Positions 12,785 to 24,400 of a stretch of 64,000 nucleotides of DNA are shown in pieces. The position numbers were made by a program, and so were the translations under genes. This DNA is from Zygaena filipendulae. Its lineage: Eukaryota; Arthropoda; Insecta; Lepidoptera; Zygaenidae. The stretch is taken from positions 8,506,501 to 8,570,500 of the forward strand of contig OU015655.1 in the NCBI GenBank assembly GCA_907165275.2. The letters run 5' to 3'. Numbering within the stretch: position 1 is the first letter of the stretch; every line of letters starts with the position of its first letter. Under the pieces are notes generated by a model, which was not told the origin of the DNA, made no database searches, and saw only the letters and a program-made list of their open reading frames with translations.

Positions 12785-13200
12785 ACTCGCTGTACCTCGC
12801 GGTTTCATCTGCTTGAAATGCTTTTAAATAACAACTTTTCCTGACATCCGATTTAAATGAAACAAAGCCTGTTTAATAAATTCTAGCTTTAGCGTAGAAG
12901 TCGAAAATGGTTGTAAGATTTTTAATTGTTTTTTTACGTTAGAATGGACCAAGGAATTATCTTAGTTCTCCCATAAAAACTTTACCCCCCTTTTCACCCC
13001 ATTAGGGGTAGAATTTTGGAAAATCCATTCTTATCAGATGCCTACGTCATACAAAAAACACACCCTCCAAGTTTCAGGTCTCTACGATCAGCGGTTTAGG
13101 CTGTGCGTTGATTCGTCAGTCAGTCATTCAGGACAAAGCATTTTATATGAATACATCTTGCTCCTATAGTTTGTTTAACCTACCTGCTAAAACCGCATGA
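12785..13200 (-). mobile_element. Helitron-like variant with 'TCACCCCATTAGGGGT' block
   Basis: 'tcgcggtttcatctg', 'cctgacatccgatttaaatgaaac', 'ttcaccccattaggggta' and 'ggtctctacgatcagcggttta' occur in the same order in the copies at 15950-16195 and 23448-23690. This is a longer subfamily shared across the window. Confidence 0.5.
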
Positions 13201-13267
13201 TACTTCGTTTAGTAGTTCCGGAGATCAACGAGAACAGACACGCGGATTATACTGTTTTATTATTATA

Positions 13268-13495
13268 CTAGCTGCCCCCCGCGGTTTCCCCCGGAAACCG
13301 TTAATTTCAGAGCTCCCGTGAGAATTTAGGAATAAAAAGTAACCTATGTTACTCAGGATTACCGTAGCTTCCTATAAGTGAAAGAATTTTCAAAATCGGT
13401 TCAGTAGATCCAGAGATTACCCTTATACCGTCACAAATTCATTAACTCACAAACTCACAAACTTTACCTTGTTTATAATATTAGTAGGTATAGAT
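13268..13495 (-). mobile_element. Helitron-like element, reverse
   Basis: It opens with ACTAGCTGCCCCCCGCGG, has 'tcaaaatcggttcagtagatccagagatta', and ends 'tataatattagtaggta'. It is close in sequence to the copy at 11170-11557. Confidence 0.6.
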
Positions 13496-13799
13496 AATAA
13501 TATATATCAAGCGCATTAAAGATCATTGCTCTATTTATATGCAAGTTTTTTGGTCCCCGTCGCCGTTATTTTCTTCTGTACCTAAATTTATTTCTGTACA
13601 AAAATATTATTATTGCCTGATAATATATTTTTTTATGATAATGTTTAGAATAATTAATAAAAAAAATTAAAAAAGAATAATTAATCTTATCACTAATTAT
13701 TATTTTAAAATAACTTACTACTTAGTATGGTGGTACAGCTATAAAGTGCCCAAGTGAAAAATTAAATTGGTTAAAATATAACGATAATTTTTGGAAGTG

Positions 13800-13935
13800 T
13801 CGGAAAAAATGCAATAAATTTTGCATACTACACATCGTCAGGGGTACAGAGAAGGGCATAGGGTATTTTTGTTCCGGAATTATCTTGGGAACTACGATAT
13901 TAACTCGGGTAAAACCACAGCAAACAGCTACTTGA
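13800..13935 (+). mobile_element. Helitron-like fragment
   Basis: 'aaattttgcatactacacatcgtcaggggtacagagaag' followed by 'gggtaaaaccacagcaaacagcta' is the 3' half of the family. The end is diverged. Confidence 0.45.
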
Positions 13936-14523
13936 TACATATAATAGGTATATGACAGTATCGATGCTTTACTCATGAATCCATATACATATACTGTTAT
14001 TAAAATTTAATGGTAAGAACTGAATCTTGTTGCTGCTGAATCATTAGTGATTTAAAATATTGCAGCAATGAGTGTGGGTAGGTTTGCTTTTGTATTTTCG
14101 ATAAATTGGGTATAAAAAACGTATATAAAATTGAAATGGAAAGCAAACACTACGTATTTAGGTAGGTATATTACTTCGTATATTAATTAAATAGTAGTAG
14201 CTTCTTTTTTATAAACGTCTATTCATAATATTCATATAGATAGTTAGTTACCTACCGACGGAGGGAAAAAAAACTGAACCGGACTCCCATTGTCTTTCAG
14301 AATAAAAGATCAGGATAGCATAAACTCGTATAGAATTCTTATTGTATTGTATACAGATGCTGATTTGTGCCAGTCCACGAGAGGGAATAATAAATGATAT
14401 GCTAAGGAGCTTCGTGATACGCTTTAAAGGGAAATGAATAGATAGATGCATACCTACTTATAAACGCAGTCATCCTCAATACATACCTAAAGTTACTTTT
14501 ATATGTTGTTATGTTTTATATGT

Positions 14524-14565
14524 AATCCATGGATATGTATAGGTACCTATACATATCCATGGATT
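14524..14565. repeat. Perfect 42-bp palindrome
   Basis: The 42 bases are identical to their own reverse complement, centred on GGTACC between 14544 and 14545. Each half reads AATCCATGGATATGTATAGGT when taken from the outside in. There is no spacer. Flanking bases (T on both sides) do not extend it. Confidence 0.85.
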
Positions 14566-15242
14566 TTAAAATTTACAACATTTTTAGGTACTACATGTTT
14601 TAAACTCTACATTAGAGTTATGTGTGCTATGTTGTGTGTAAAACGTGTGATTATATTCTATTTGTGTACCATAAACACCATAAACATTCCATTCGGAGAA
14701 TAGACTTGTTTCCTAAATTTTAGTTCTTAGTCCGTCTAGTTTTGTAGATTAATAAAAAATATTTGACACGCATTGTTTTTACGTAATCAAAAAATAACGG
14801 AGATACCTACATAAAGTCGATATGTCGCATGAAGTTACGCCGTGCTACAGTTTATAGGTAGGTACTTTATAGCACGTTATGACGTCACGAGCCACAACTC
14901 CTCCAACTCTAACTCCAACTCCAACTCCTAAACTTTCGATGCGCTTTATCTAAGTATTTTTCATTAAGTACTTAGTGTCTATAATTTTTTTATTATCTAA
15001 CTGACGGACAAAATAGAATTTTGATTTTCATACCCCGGAAACTACCATAATTGAATAAAATACGTTTTTACCCGTAACAATTTTAATCTATAAATTTCTG
15101 TATAAAATTATCTATTTCGTCTCATTCAAAAATAGTAACAATATCTTTTACGTCAAAACTTCCCTTTCGTTTTAGGTATATAAAAGTCTATAGAATGTTT
15201 TTTGTTTTTAATATTTTGCGCTTATTGAACTTGTTCTTTACA

Positions 15243-15499
15243 GATCTGGTCTGAACCTCATCAAGAAGCAGCTCTCTTGCGATTGAAACAAAAAAAAACC
15301 AAAACATCTCGAAAACAATGGCTGCATCAAACAACGACGAAGTGCCGGCACGAAAGGAATTGAACCTTGTTATTTGAGATACAAAGTCCAAAACTGAAAA
15401 GAAGGAACAAGAAGCCATGCTAAAGGAGCGAGAGAGCTCGGAGGACTCGCCAGTTGCCCCGGACGAGTGTGCGGGGTGCGGAATTCGAATACAGGATAG
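15243..15499 (+). CDS. ap: apterous-type LIM-homeobox gene, first recognised exon (coding part from 15417)
   Basis: An acceptor 'tctttacag' ends at 15242 and a donor AG|GTAAGG lies at 15500. The likely start ATG is at 15417 and gives MLKERESSEDSPVAPDECAG, followed by the first Cys pair of LIM1 (C18, C21). An upstream ATG at 15318 in better context (A at -3, G at +4) is in the same frame but reaches a TGA at 15375-15377 after 19 codons, so it is a short upstream ORF, or this exon really starts later: an alternative acceptor (TTATTTGAG) ends at 15378, just past the stop. The exon ends in phase 2 (83 coding bases). Confidence 0.75.
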
Positions 15500-18400
15500 G
15501 TAAGGATAAACTTTTATAAAATCTTGTGCTTTAGTAGTAATAAAATAATTACTTATAATAAAAAAGTGAAAAAAAAAACCACAGAGAATAGGTTCCAACT
15601 CCATCTATATGTCTTGGAAACCAAGCAACATGGTGGTAATAAACAATTAATAAGTTGGGAGCAGTTAAAAATGTGATCTATATACCTACCTGTTGCGTAA
15701 GCGGTCCGTCAGTAAACAGTCTAACTTAACAATATTATAAATACGAATGTGAGTCTGTTTATTTGCTAAGCTTTCACACCTTAACTACTCAACGGATCAT
15801 CATGAAAATTTAGCACACACGTGGTCAAGGGTACAGATAAAGATATAGCGTATAGACATAGGCTTTTATGGCGGTGTTCGTACTAAAACTCTGACAATAA
15901 TTAGGGTGAAACTACGGGGAACAGCTAGTAGATAAGTATATTATATAAGACAAGCTGTTCCGCGCGGTTTCACCCGCGATAATTTCGAAGTTCCCGCGGA
16001 ATTGGTCCATACAAACTTTGTAGCCCGTTTTCATCCCCTTAGGGGTTGAACTTTCAAAAATCCTTTCTTATCGGATGTCCACGTCATGCAAAAAACACAC
16101 CCTCCAAGTTTCAGGTCTCTACGATCAGCGGTTCAGGCTGTTCGTTGATCCATCAGTCATTCAGGACAAAGCATTTTATATGTATAGATGTGACAAAATT
16201 AGCTGCAAATATTTAAAGAGCTGAATGTATACGTTATAGAAAAGAGGATACCTAAGTGAAAAAGTAATATTACCTATAAGTTCGGTAGTTTTGAGAATAT
16301 GAGAAAAATTAGTTCATTGAAAAAACATTACAACTACCTACATTACACGTAGCTCACTAATACGGCACGCGCCACGCACACAGCGAGCGATGCATCAGCT
16401 GGTTAGCTTGATCGAGGTCATTGGTCATAAGATACTGTCGCGCGGCGATGTGTGTGTAAAGCGATTGAGCGGCGAGCGCCTCACAGGTTGTTTCCTTTTT
16501 CATTGATTTAATTTTTTTGAAAAAAAAAAAATCTTTCAAAAAATTAAATCTTTTTTATTTGATGAACATGTTGAACATGTTATTAAAGATGTTGCTTAAA
16601 ATCATTGATCAAATTAAAATTTTACTTACCTACTGATAAAAATAATCAAAAAAATTAAAAAAAAAGATAAAAATCGATTTTGCTCACTTCATTCAAATGT
16701 TTTGATTTTAGTATGCTGCATATTTTTAACTATATTTTTCATTTTGCTACAGTGAGGTGAAAAGTTATTGTATGTTTCTAATATCCACATGTATTCTTCT
16801 TCTCGGTCGTTACACTCTTGACAGAGTGGTCGTGGTCATCGGTTCCGGATTGGTAGCACGCTTGACAACCCGTCGTCATTCCTTCCGAACCGCTGCCCTT
16901 CTAGAGAGAGCTATCAGCGGCAGCCTTCACCTGGACATTCCAGCGCATCGGTGATCTCCCGCGCGGTCTAGTGCCTTCCACCTTTCCCTGCACCACAAGA
17001 CGCTCCACAAAAGTCTCTCCACGTCGTGAAATATGGCCGAAGAATGCTAATATTCGAGCCTGTACTAGGGAGGACAGACGCTGCTTGATGCCGAGATCCC
17101 GGGGGATGGAAGTGTTAGTTTGGAACTCAGTCCACGATACCTCAAGCATTGTCCTCCAGCACCACATTTCCAGAGCGTCTATCCTCTTCCTCTCAACCTC
17201 CCTTAGTATCCAAGTCTTTCCCGCGTATAAGAATATGGGAAACACCAGTGCCCTGACGAGTCGGATCTCTGTGGCCTTCGTGATTTTTCGGTTTCTCCAT
17301 ATTTTATGCAGCTTGTCCATGGCCGTCCTTGCCATAGCCATGCGTCGCTTGATCTCGACAACACATCCACCATTTGTTGGAAATCAATGCTCCCAGATAG
17401 ACATATGACTGTACAACATCGCAACTCGCGTCACCTATTGATGGGACCGTGATGACTAGGTACTATACTGTCTCATTTGTCAATGCACTTTTTTTTCCAA
17501 GGTATTACCTACTCGCCGTTGACCGCCAGTGGCACGGCTCCTGTCTCCGATGCTGCGAGTGCCGTCTCCCTCTGGACTCTGAACTGACATGCTTCTCTAG
17601 AGACGGAAACATCTATTGCAAAGAAGACTATTACAGGTATACGAATACGTCTATAAAATACATAAATTATAAGGCAAAACAAATTCATCGACGCAAAGTT
17701 ATGATTTTGTTTCAATCTATCAAAAATTATGGGCAATCCATGGGCGTTTGCAGCGTAGCCAAGTCAAACTTAAAAGCTTATTATTACTTGTAATTATTAC
17801 ATACGTACATCAGCTAGTAGGTAATATCGGATTTTTGAGCTCTTATCTTTATGCTCTTCGACATTTCAAATATTTATGATATGTTAACGTGGTGACTTAC
17901 GGGTTTTGGTCTTCGATTTGTCTGCTATTACCTAATTAATAAGTACTTGACTACTTACTTACTAATAATGCATTGCGAATTCCTTGAATTTTGTTGTAAT
18001 AATTAACTTTTTCCAGTCACTTATTTAAAAGATAAATTATTTATTTTGTTGGATTTATTGTGATCGTTATTGTAGTGTAGTTTAGAAAATCACTGGTTAT
18101 ATAAATATTATAAAAGTAAATTCCACTGTGTAAGCGAATGGTTTTTCTCAATATAGGTAATGTTATAAATGTAGTTGCTTTGTAATATTTTAACTTAGCA
18201 ATTAGATGTGATGCTATCGCGAATGTACAATGGTGTCACTTTTAAGTATAAAATAAAAGATAGTTATTTTTAAAAGTATATTTTCTATTATTAAATCAGA
18301 AATAATAAAGGTACACAATTATTATCAAAAAAGAAAGTAGAATTATACGGACGCAAGTAGTCAATTTGAAAAAAAAAAATCAAAAACAAAACAAAACTGT

Positions 18401-21400
18401 GCACAAAATGGCGTCTTTTTTATACGTTGGGTATTTTAAAAAAAATATCCAAAAACCCCTAACGTGTGGATAATTTTGATATTATTAAGAAAGTCTGTAC
18501 CAAATTTCAAGTAAATCTGTGCGTTAAAACTTGAGATATCTTATCAACCGTGCCTATCGAATAAAGTAGTTTCGAAAAAACGCGTTTAAAGTTCGCAAAC
18601 TAATTTCGGGCAGTCTGAGTGGTTTAATGGTAGGAATGTTATACTTACATCTTTTCAATCAGCCTTGTTTTCCTCATACAGTATTACTTCCTCCACCTCG
18701 AAAGCTACATTTTACATTTCTAGACTAGAATACCTACCTCCTTAAAAATAAACTATGTAGGTAATACATACGTGAGTGCGCACCTACATGATGACAATAC
18801 CTACCTAATGACAATAAAACCTTCATTATTATTATTTTCACTCTATAGTAGGTATACCTATACTGCGTCGTGCTGTGGAAGGTACATGGACAACAATACG
18901 TGGTCAGCCTATAAGGAGCGGGGTAATTTAGTACTTCTTCTGTAACCATTCCAAACGTTAAGAAGCTTCGCTTCAACACCCACAGATGTAGGTGCTCTTG
19001 ACTTGACCGAACCTGGCGACTATAAGGTCAACGTAGACAATGTACGAAGTAGATGCAACAAATGTAGCTGCTCAAACTTGCTTCTTTGAGTGATTAAAAA
19101 TATCAATAGTCAAAAAATTTAAAATATCAATAGTAATACTAGCTGTCCCCCGCGATTTTATCCGCGGTAATTTCGGAGTTCCCGCGGGAATTCCGGGAAA
19201 AGTACTCTACGTCCTTCTTTGTACCCTTGAGTTCTGGAGTTCCCGGGGGAATTCCGGGATAAAATCTATCCTATCTTTAAAGTTGGACCATTTTATGAAT
19301 GGTTACAAAATTTTATCAAAATCCGTTCAGTAGTTTCGTATATATTAGACTAGCTGTCCCGCGCGATTTCATCCACGGTAATTTCGGAGTTCCCGCGGGA
19401 ATTCCGGGAAAAGTACTCAATGTCCTTTTTTGTACCCCTGCCAGTAGTTTACGGTAATTAGCTGTTCCCGCAATAATTCCGGAGTTGCCGCGAGAATTCC
19501 GGGATAAAAACTATCCTATCTTTTAAGTTAGACCATATTATAAATGGTTACAAAATTTCATCAAAATCCGTTCAGTAGTTTCGGAGTCCATCGCGGACAA
19601 ACAACGTGACACGTGATTTATATATATATTAGATATTAGAATATTAGATAAGATTTAAATTGTAAACACGTGGCGTTTTTCTGGAGTAATACTGTCTAGT
19701 TGTCGCAATTAAGCGCTGTTGTGACTGTCACTCACATTCCTGCACACTTGTGCTTTTCTCACACCTGTCGATTGTCAAGCTTATACAAACAGTGTGTGTT
19801 TTTTCCGGCTGCCTGTCATAACATATGTATGAACTCACGCCTGCCTTCCAACGGGGTAGGGTAACGTTTGTTAAAATCTTTGCACATCGCTAATATGTGT
19901 ATACCAACTTAAATTTAAAGTAGCGTCATCTCAATTTTTAATAACAATTTTACAAATCTATAAACATATTAAAAAATTGCTGTTCGTTTGTCTCTCTAAA
20001 ACTCGAGAATGGCTTGACTGATTTGGCAAACTTTGATCTTGAAATATTTGTGGAAGTTCAGGGAGGGTTTAAGAAGTAAATTAGACTACTTTGGAGTTCT
20101 TGCGGGAATTCCGAAACTCACGCGAGTGAAACCGCGGGCACAGCTAGTCAACATATATTTTCTGACAATAATTACTTACCGTAACAAAGTTTTAAAAATA
20201 TAATCTGGACATGAACAGCAATGGCCGAATCACAACATCCAACCAAAACTACTTTTTAACATTAAAATAGGTACGTACTAAATATTTTGGTACTTTAGTG
20301 TTAAAAAGTAGCTAGGTCGGTTGTTGAGATCCGACCATATTATGCTTTCATGTCCAGATATGTAAACCAGATACTCTTCATTATTATTTGACGAGTAATC
20401 AACTTAAACCCTAAACCCTCGAGTTACTACCGCGAAACATACGGTATAATTGTTTATATGGAGTATGGACACAATAATGCCATCGAAGTTCACAAAATAA
20501 AATATAAATGTTTGTAAAGGGGGTGCCCCTTTGCAAACAGAAATGATTTCGTTTGAGTAGGCTGATAATGAAGTTACGTAGATAATGATACATATAGTTA
20601 ATACTTGCTGATGAGTTGAAGTAAAATTTTAACCTGATTGTATGGTAAATATATGAACATGATGATTTTATAAGTATTCGAATAAAAATACCAATATTGA
20701 TAACAAATTAGAGTGAATTTTTGCAACCGAATTTAAATTTTACATACTAATGAGTATAACTAGAGCCTGTTAATGGAGACATAATTTTAATTTATCACTA
20801 GGCTCTTTCTACCTATGCTATTTGAATCATTAGGAATTCTTTACGTTAAGCGTAATATCTTAATTATTGAGATAACTTGTCTTGATAACATTCAATTCAA
20901 TAATGATAAAATAGAAACTTAACAAATTTCGTCGGACAGAAGTTCCTTAAATAAATATTCTTTTGTTACGTTTATAAAAAAAAAAAAAAACCGGCCAAGT
21001 GCGTGTTGGACTTTGCATATTTTGGGTCTCGTACCAAATGTAGAATATAAGAGCCGTCTCTGCTACTAGAGGTATTATAATGAGGAGTCTCTTGAGCTAG
21101 ATGTTACAGATTTCTTCGTGAACAAAGATTATTATGCAATTAGAAATTATTACGCGCTCAAAGAAATTCAAAAATAGCATCCACTCGCGCCATGCGCCGC
21201 GGGCTTGGGGGAGGTTCTTATCGCTACGCTACGCTCCGCTAGTAGCACTCGTGGCGCGCGTAGACCCGTAGCAGTGGCTTATTGCCGCCGCCACCGCCCG
21301 CATCGCTTCTGTGCTACGCGTTTAACCGAAACAAAGTTGGTTATATCAAAGAAAAAAATAATTATAGAATTTAAAAGAAAAACATCGATTTATCGATATT

Positions 21401-24400
21401 TATTTATCGATATTTATCGATTTACTTATATTTATGTTTGTTGTTAAAATATACGTAATAATAAACATTATCACCAAGTTTTAAGTTCATAAGTCAACGG
21501 GAAGTTGCAAATACTTCGGTACAGAATGTTGTAAAAAAAAGCTGATTTTATCATGCCTTTGTTTTCCGATGTTTTAAAAAAACAAAATATACAGCTTTTA
21601 TCTACTCAATGAGCTCTATTTAACCACACCCTTCGATTCTGTAGATATACGAAAAATCCTTAAAAATATTTTTGACAATTCTTATAGCTTCGGGTCATCA
21701 ATATACGTACCTAGGTATACTGTAAAAATTTCAAGATTAATGCTTCTACGGCTCCGGATAGGGCTCCGTTTGGACTCTTCGGGTGCGGAACCCTAAATAC
21801 GGATCACCTATAAAGTAGAATGTTATTGTTGTTGTTATACTAAATAGAAATACTAAATAGAGAATGCCGCAAGGCATTAAGTTCGCCATTTGTACACACT
21901 GTGCAATAAAGAATAAATAAATAAATAAATAAATAAATACTTTTTTTTTACGCTAATGCTTGTTACAGATTGTTTTGCGTGAAACGATGCGCACGTTGCG
22001 GTAATGGTATAAGCGCTAATGAACTGGTGATGAGGGCTAGGGAGATGGTGTACCATCTCAGCTGTTTTACTTGCGTCGCGTGCGGTACTCTCCTCTCCAA
22101 GGGCGACGTGTTCGGCATGAGAGATGGCCTCGTGTACTGCAGACCGCACTACGACAGCGCGTGCCTCGATGACTATTGCGATGACGATATAAATAATGTT
22201 TATAGGTTTGTGTTTTGGTTTTTCTCTTCTTCTGCTTTCTCATACAATGCAATTTAGCTAATTTCAAGGAAAAAAAACATAAATGTATTTGCTGTATTTA
22301 TATTAGCATTTAGCATCGTTGGACGGTTTGAAATTGCAAACCAATGGTACCTACTATAAGTATGTGAAAGCTCTTGGAGAACACCGAATAAAGCACGAAA
22401 CGTCATTGATATACCATAAAACAAATCAGTTAAAACCACTTTTAACAATTTTAATCGATAAGGATAATAAATGACAAAATCGCCAATTTCGGTTCCCGTC
22501 AAAAACTCTTTTTTCTTCTCTTTCATTGATTAGGTAGGTGGGTGTTTTTCTCCTTGAACAGATTGCACACTATAAAAAAAGCTTTAATTTGTGCGCAGAG
22601 TGATCTTTGCTTAGATTACCTACTGCCTGTGATGGTGTGTTAGAGATTTTACAAATTATCATGTTAGTTACCTCATATTTTATTCGAAGCTCATAATGTA
22701 CGCAATCGCATACAATTACCCCAAACGTTAATATAGGTGCACAGGTTTGAAAATACTTTTTTTTATCTTTGAAAAGGCACTCTTATTTCACGGTAGGTAA
22801 ATTAGGTGACTGTTGAAAAAAAAAATGCAAATTAAAGTTGATCTATTCTGTTGTCTAGAATCTCTTTGATACTGTTTGAGGTATCTACAGGTCACCTATC
22901 ATTATGTTTCCTATATAGATGCCAAGAGTTGCACAGTGAAGGTGATTCGCCTTCATACTACGTTGGTGGTCCAGGTCAAAAAGGTCGTCCTCGGAAAAGA
23001 AAGCTGACCCAGGGATCCCCTGAGGAGTTGCAAGTCCAGACCATGCGGATGGCGAGCACGGCTCTAGGTGAGCTATAACAGTACATAGGTAATAAGTATT
23101 TACAATTATTAACTCTAGCACAAATTGGATTTATATTTAGAAATATATTGCCAAAGCGAACTGTTTACGAATTTTTTGTAATGGTGCGACTTAAAATTCT
23201 GCTAATATTAACAATCTAAATTTACATGCCCTACTGATAGTTAGTATTGTTATTATTGTAACTATTGCCCGAATCCATATTGGTTTTTAGATTTTTTTCT
23301 TTGAGTACTTTAAATCAAACTAAACAGGTGTAAAGTTGAACGAAGGACTACGTTGATAGGTAACTAATAAAACAACAATAACAGACAAAACCTTAAAACA
23401 AGACGGCTCGCCAGTGGCAACACAAGAGAAGAACTATATAATATAACTAGCTGTCCCGCGCGGTTTCACCCGCGATAATTTCGAAGTTCCCGCGGAATTG
23501 TTCCATACAAACTTTGCAACCCCTTTTCATCCGTTTAGGGGTTGAATTTTCAAAAATCCTTTCTTATCGGATGCCTACGTCATACAAAGAACACACCGTC
23601 CACGTTTCAGGTCTCTACGATCAGCGGTTTAGGCTGTGCGTTGATCCATCGGTCATTCAGGACAAAGGATCGGTGACTCGATACGTGCTCAATTTTCGTG
23701 GTTTTTTCTTACATCTATTTGAAGCGAGAACCCCTTTCAATAAGTCCTACCTTTAACCGTACAACCTGTATAAGTATGTATTTATAATAATTATGTGCTA
23801 AGGTAAGATAAGTTATTTGCCATGTTTTTTTTTTATTTATTTATTCTTTATTGCACAGTAGGTACAAATGGCGAACTTAATGCCTTGCAGTATTCTCTTC
23901 CAGTTAACCATTGGGTAGACAGAGAGATTTAGAAGATGGGGTGTGCAACCTACGTAAAAATAATAATATAGGTACATAATAAACTAAAACATAAAGAAAT
24001 TAAGTAGGTAGGTAAACATAAAGTTACGAAATTATTTCAAAGATAAAAACATAGACGAAAATATTCAACTGAAGACATCATAAGTTATTTTCGATAGGTA
24101 GACTTACCTACGTTATACAAAATACTGGAAATATTTCAATATTATTTCGGCTCTTATGGGCACTTACGCATCATCATGTAATATTAATCTCAAAATAAAT
24201 ACCTACCTACATAATATGTTTAGATACCTATTTTAAAAGATAGATATGAATAAGTACCAAAATTTACGCGAGTAAAACCGCGAGTACCTAAGAATATAAA
24301 ATTCCATAGTATAGGTATGGGTAATATACTATATAGGTATAACAAAATTTACGATACCTACTGTATCTAACAGTTACTTAAAATTTAGCAAAATCCTCAA

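Larger units (their letters stand above)
4951..15242. other. Intergenic or 5' intron, repeat-rich
   Basis: No coding exon recognised. It contains an unusually unique, GC-mixed block at 7470-7730 (listed separately), a LINE 3'-tail at 9478-9600, an inverted-repeat element at 10572-11078, Helitron-like copies at 11170-11557, 12785-13200, 13268-13495 and 13800-13930, a 42-bp palindrome at 14524-14565 and a short (CTCCAA)-type run near 14900-14935. If the GC island near 4.7 kb is the true first exon, this is apterous intron sequence. Confidence 0.5.
15500..17501 (+). other. apterous intron 1 (2.0 kb)
   Basis: GT at 15500 and AG at 17500-17501. It holds two Helitron-like elements (15730-15935 forward, 15950-16195 reverse) and an antisense LINE fragment (about 16795-17455) that ends only some 45 bases before the acceptor of the next exon. 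No further coding exon seen. Confidence 0.7.
17637..21968 (+). other. apterous intron 2 (4.3 kb), rich in repeats
   Basis: It contains tandem reverse Helitron-like copies (19138-19640), a forward copy (19975-20157), a hairpin MITE (20204-20358), a GGCCAAGTGCG...GGAACCCTAAA element (20985-21798) and a LINE 3' tail (21862-21939) close to the next acceptor. No coding exon found between. Confidence 0.7.

Noticed and set aside
21205..21447. 80-codon frame over the GC-rich centre of the GGCCAAGTGCG element
   Set aside because: It lies inside a dispersed repeat and reads into low-complexity Ile/Tyr-rich sequence.
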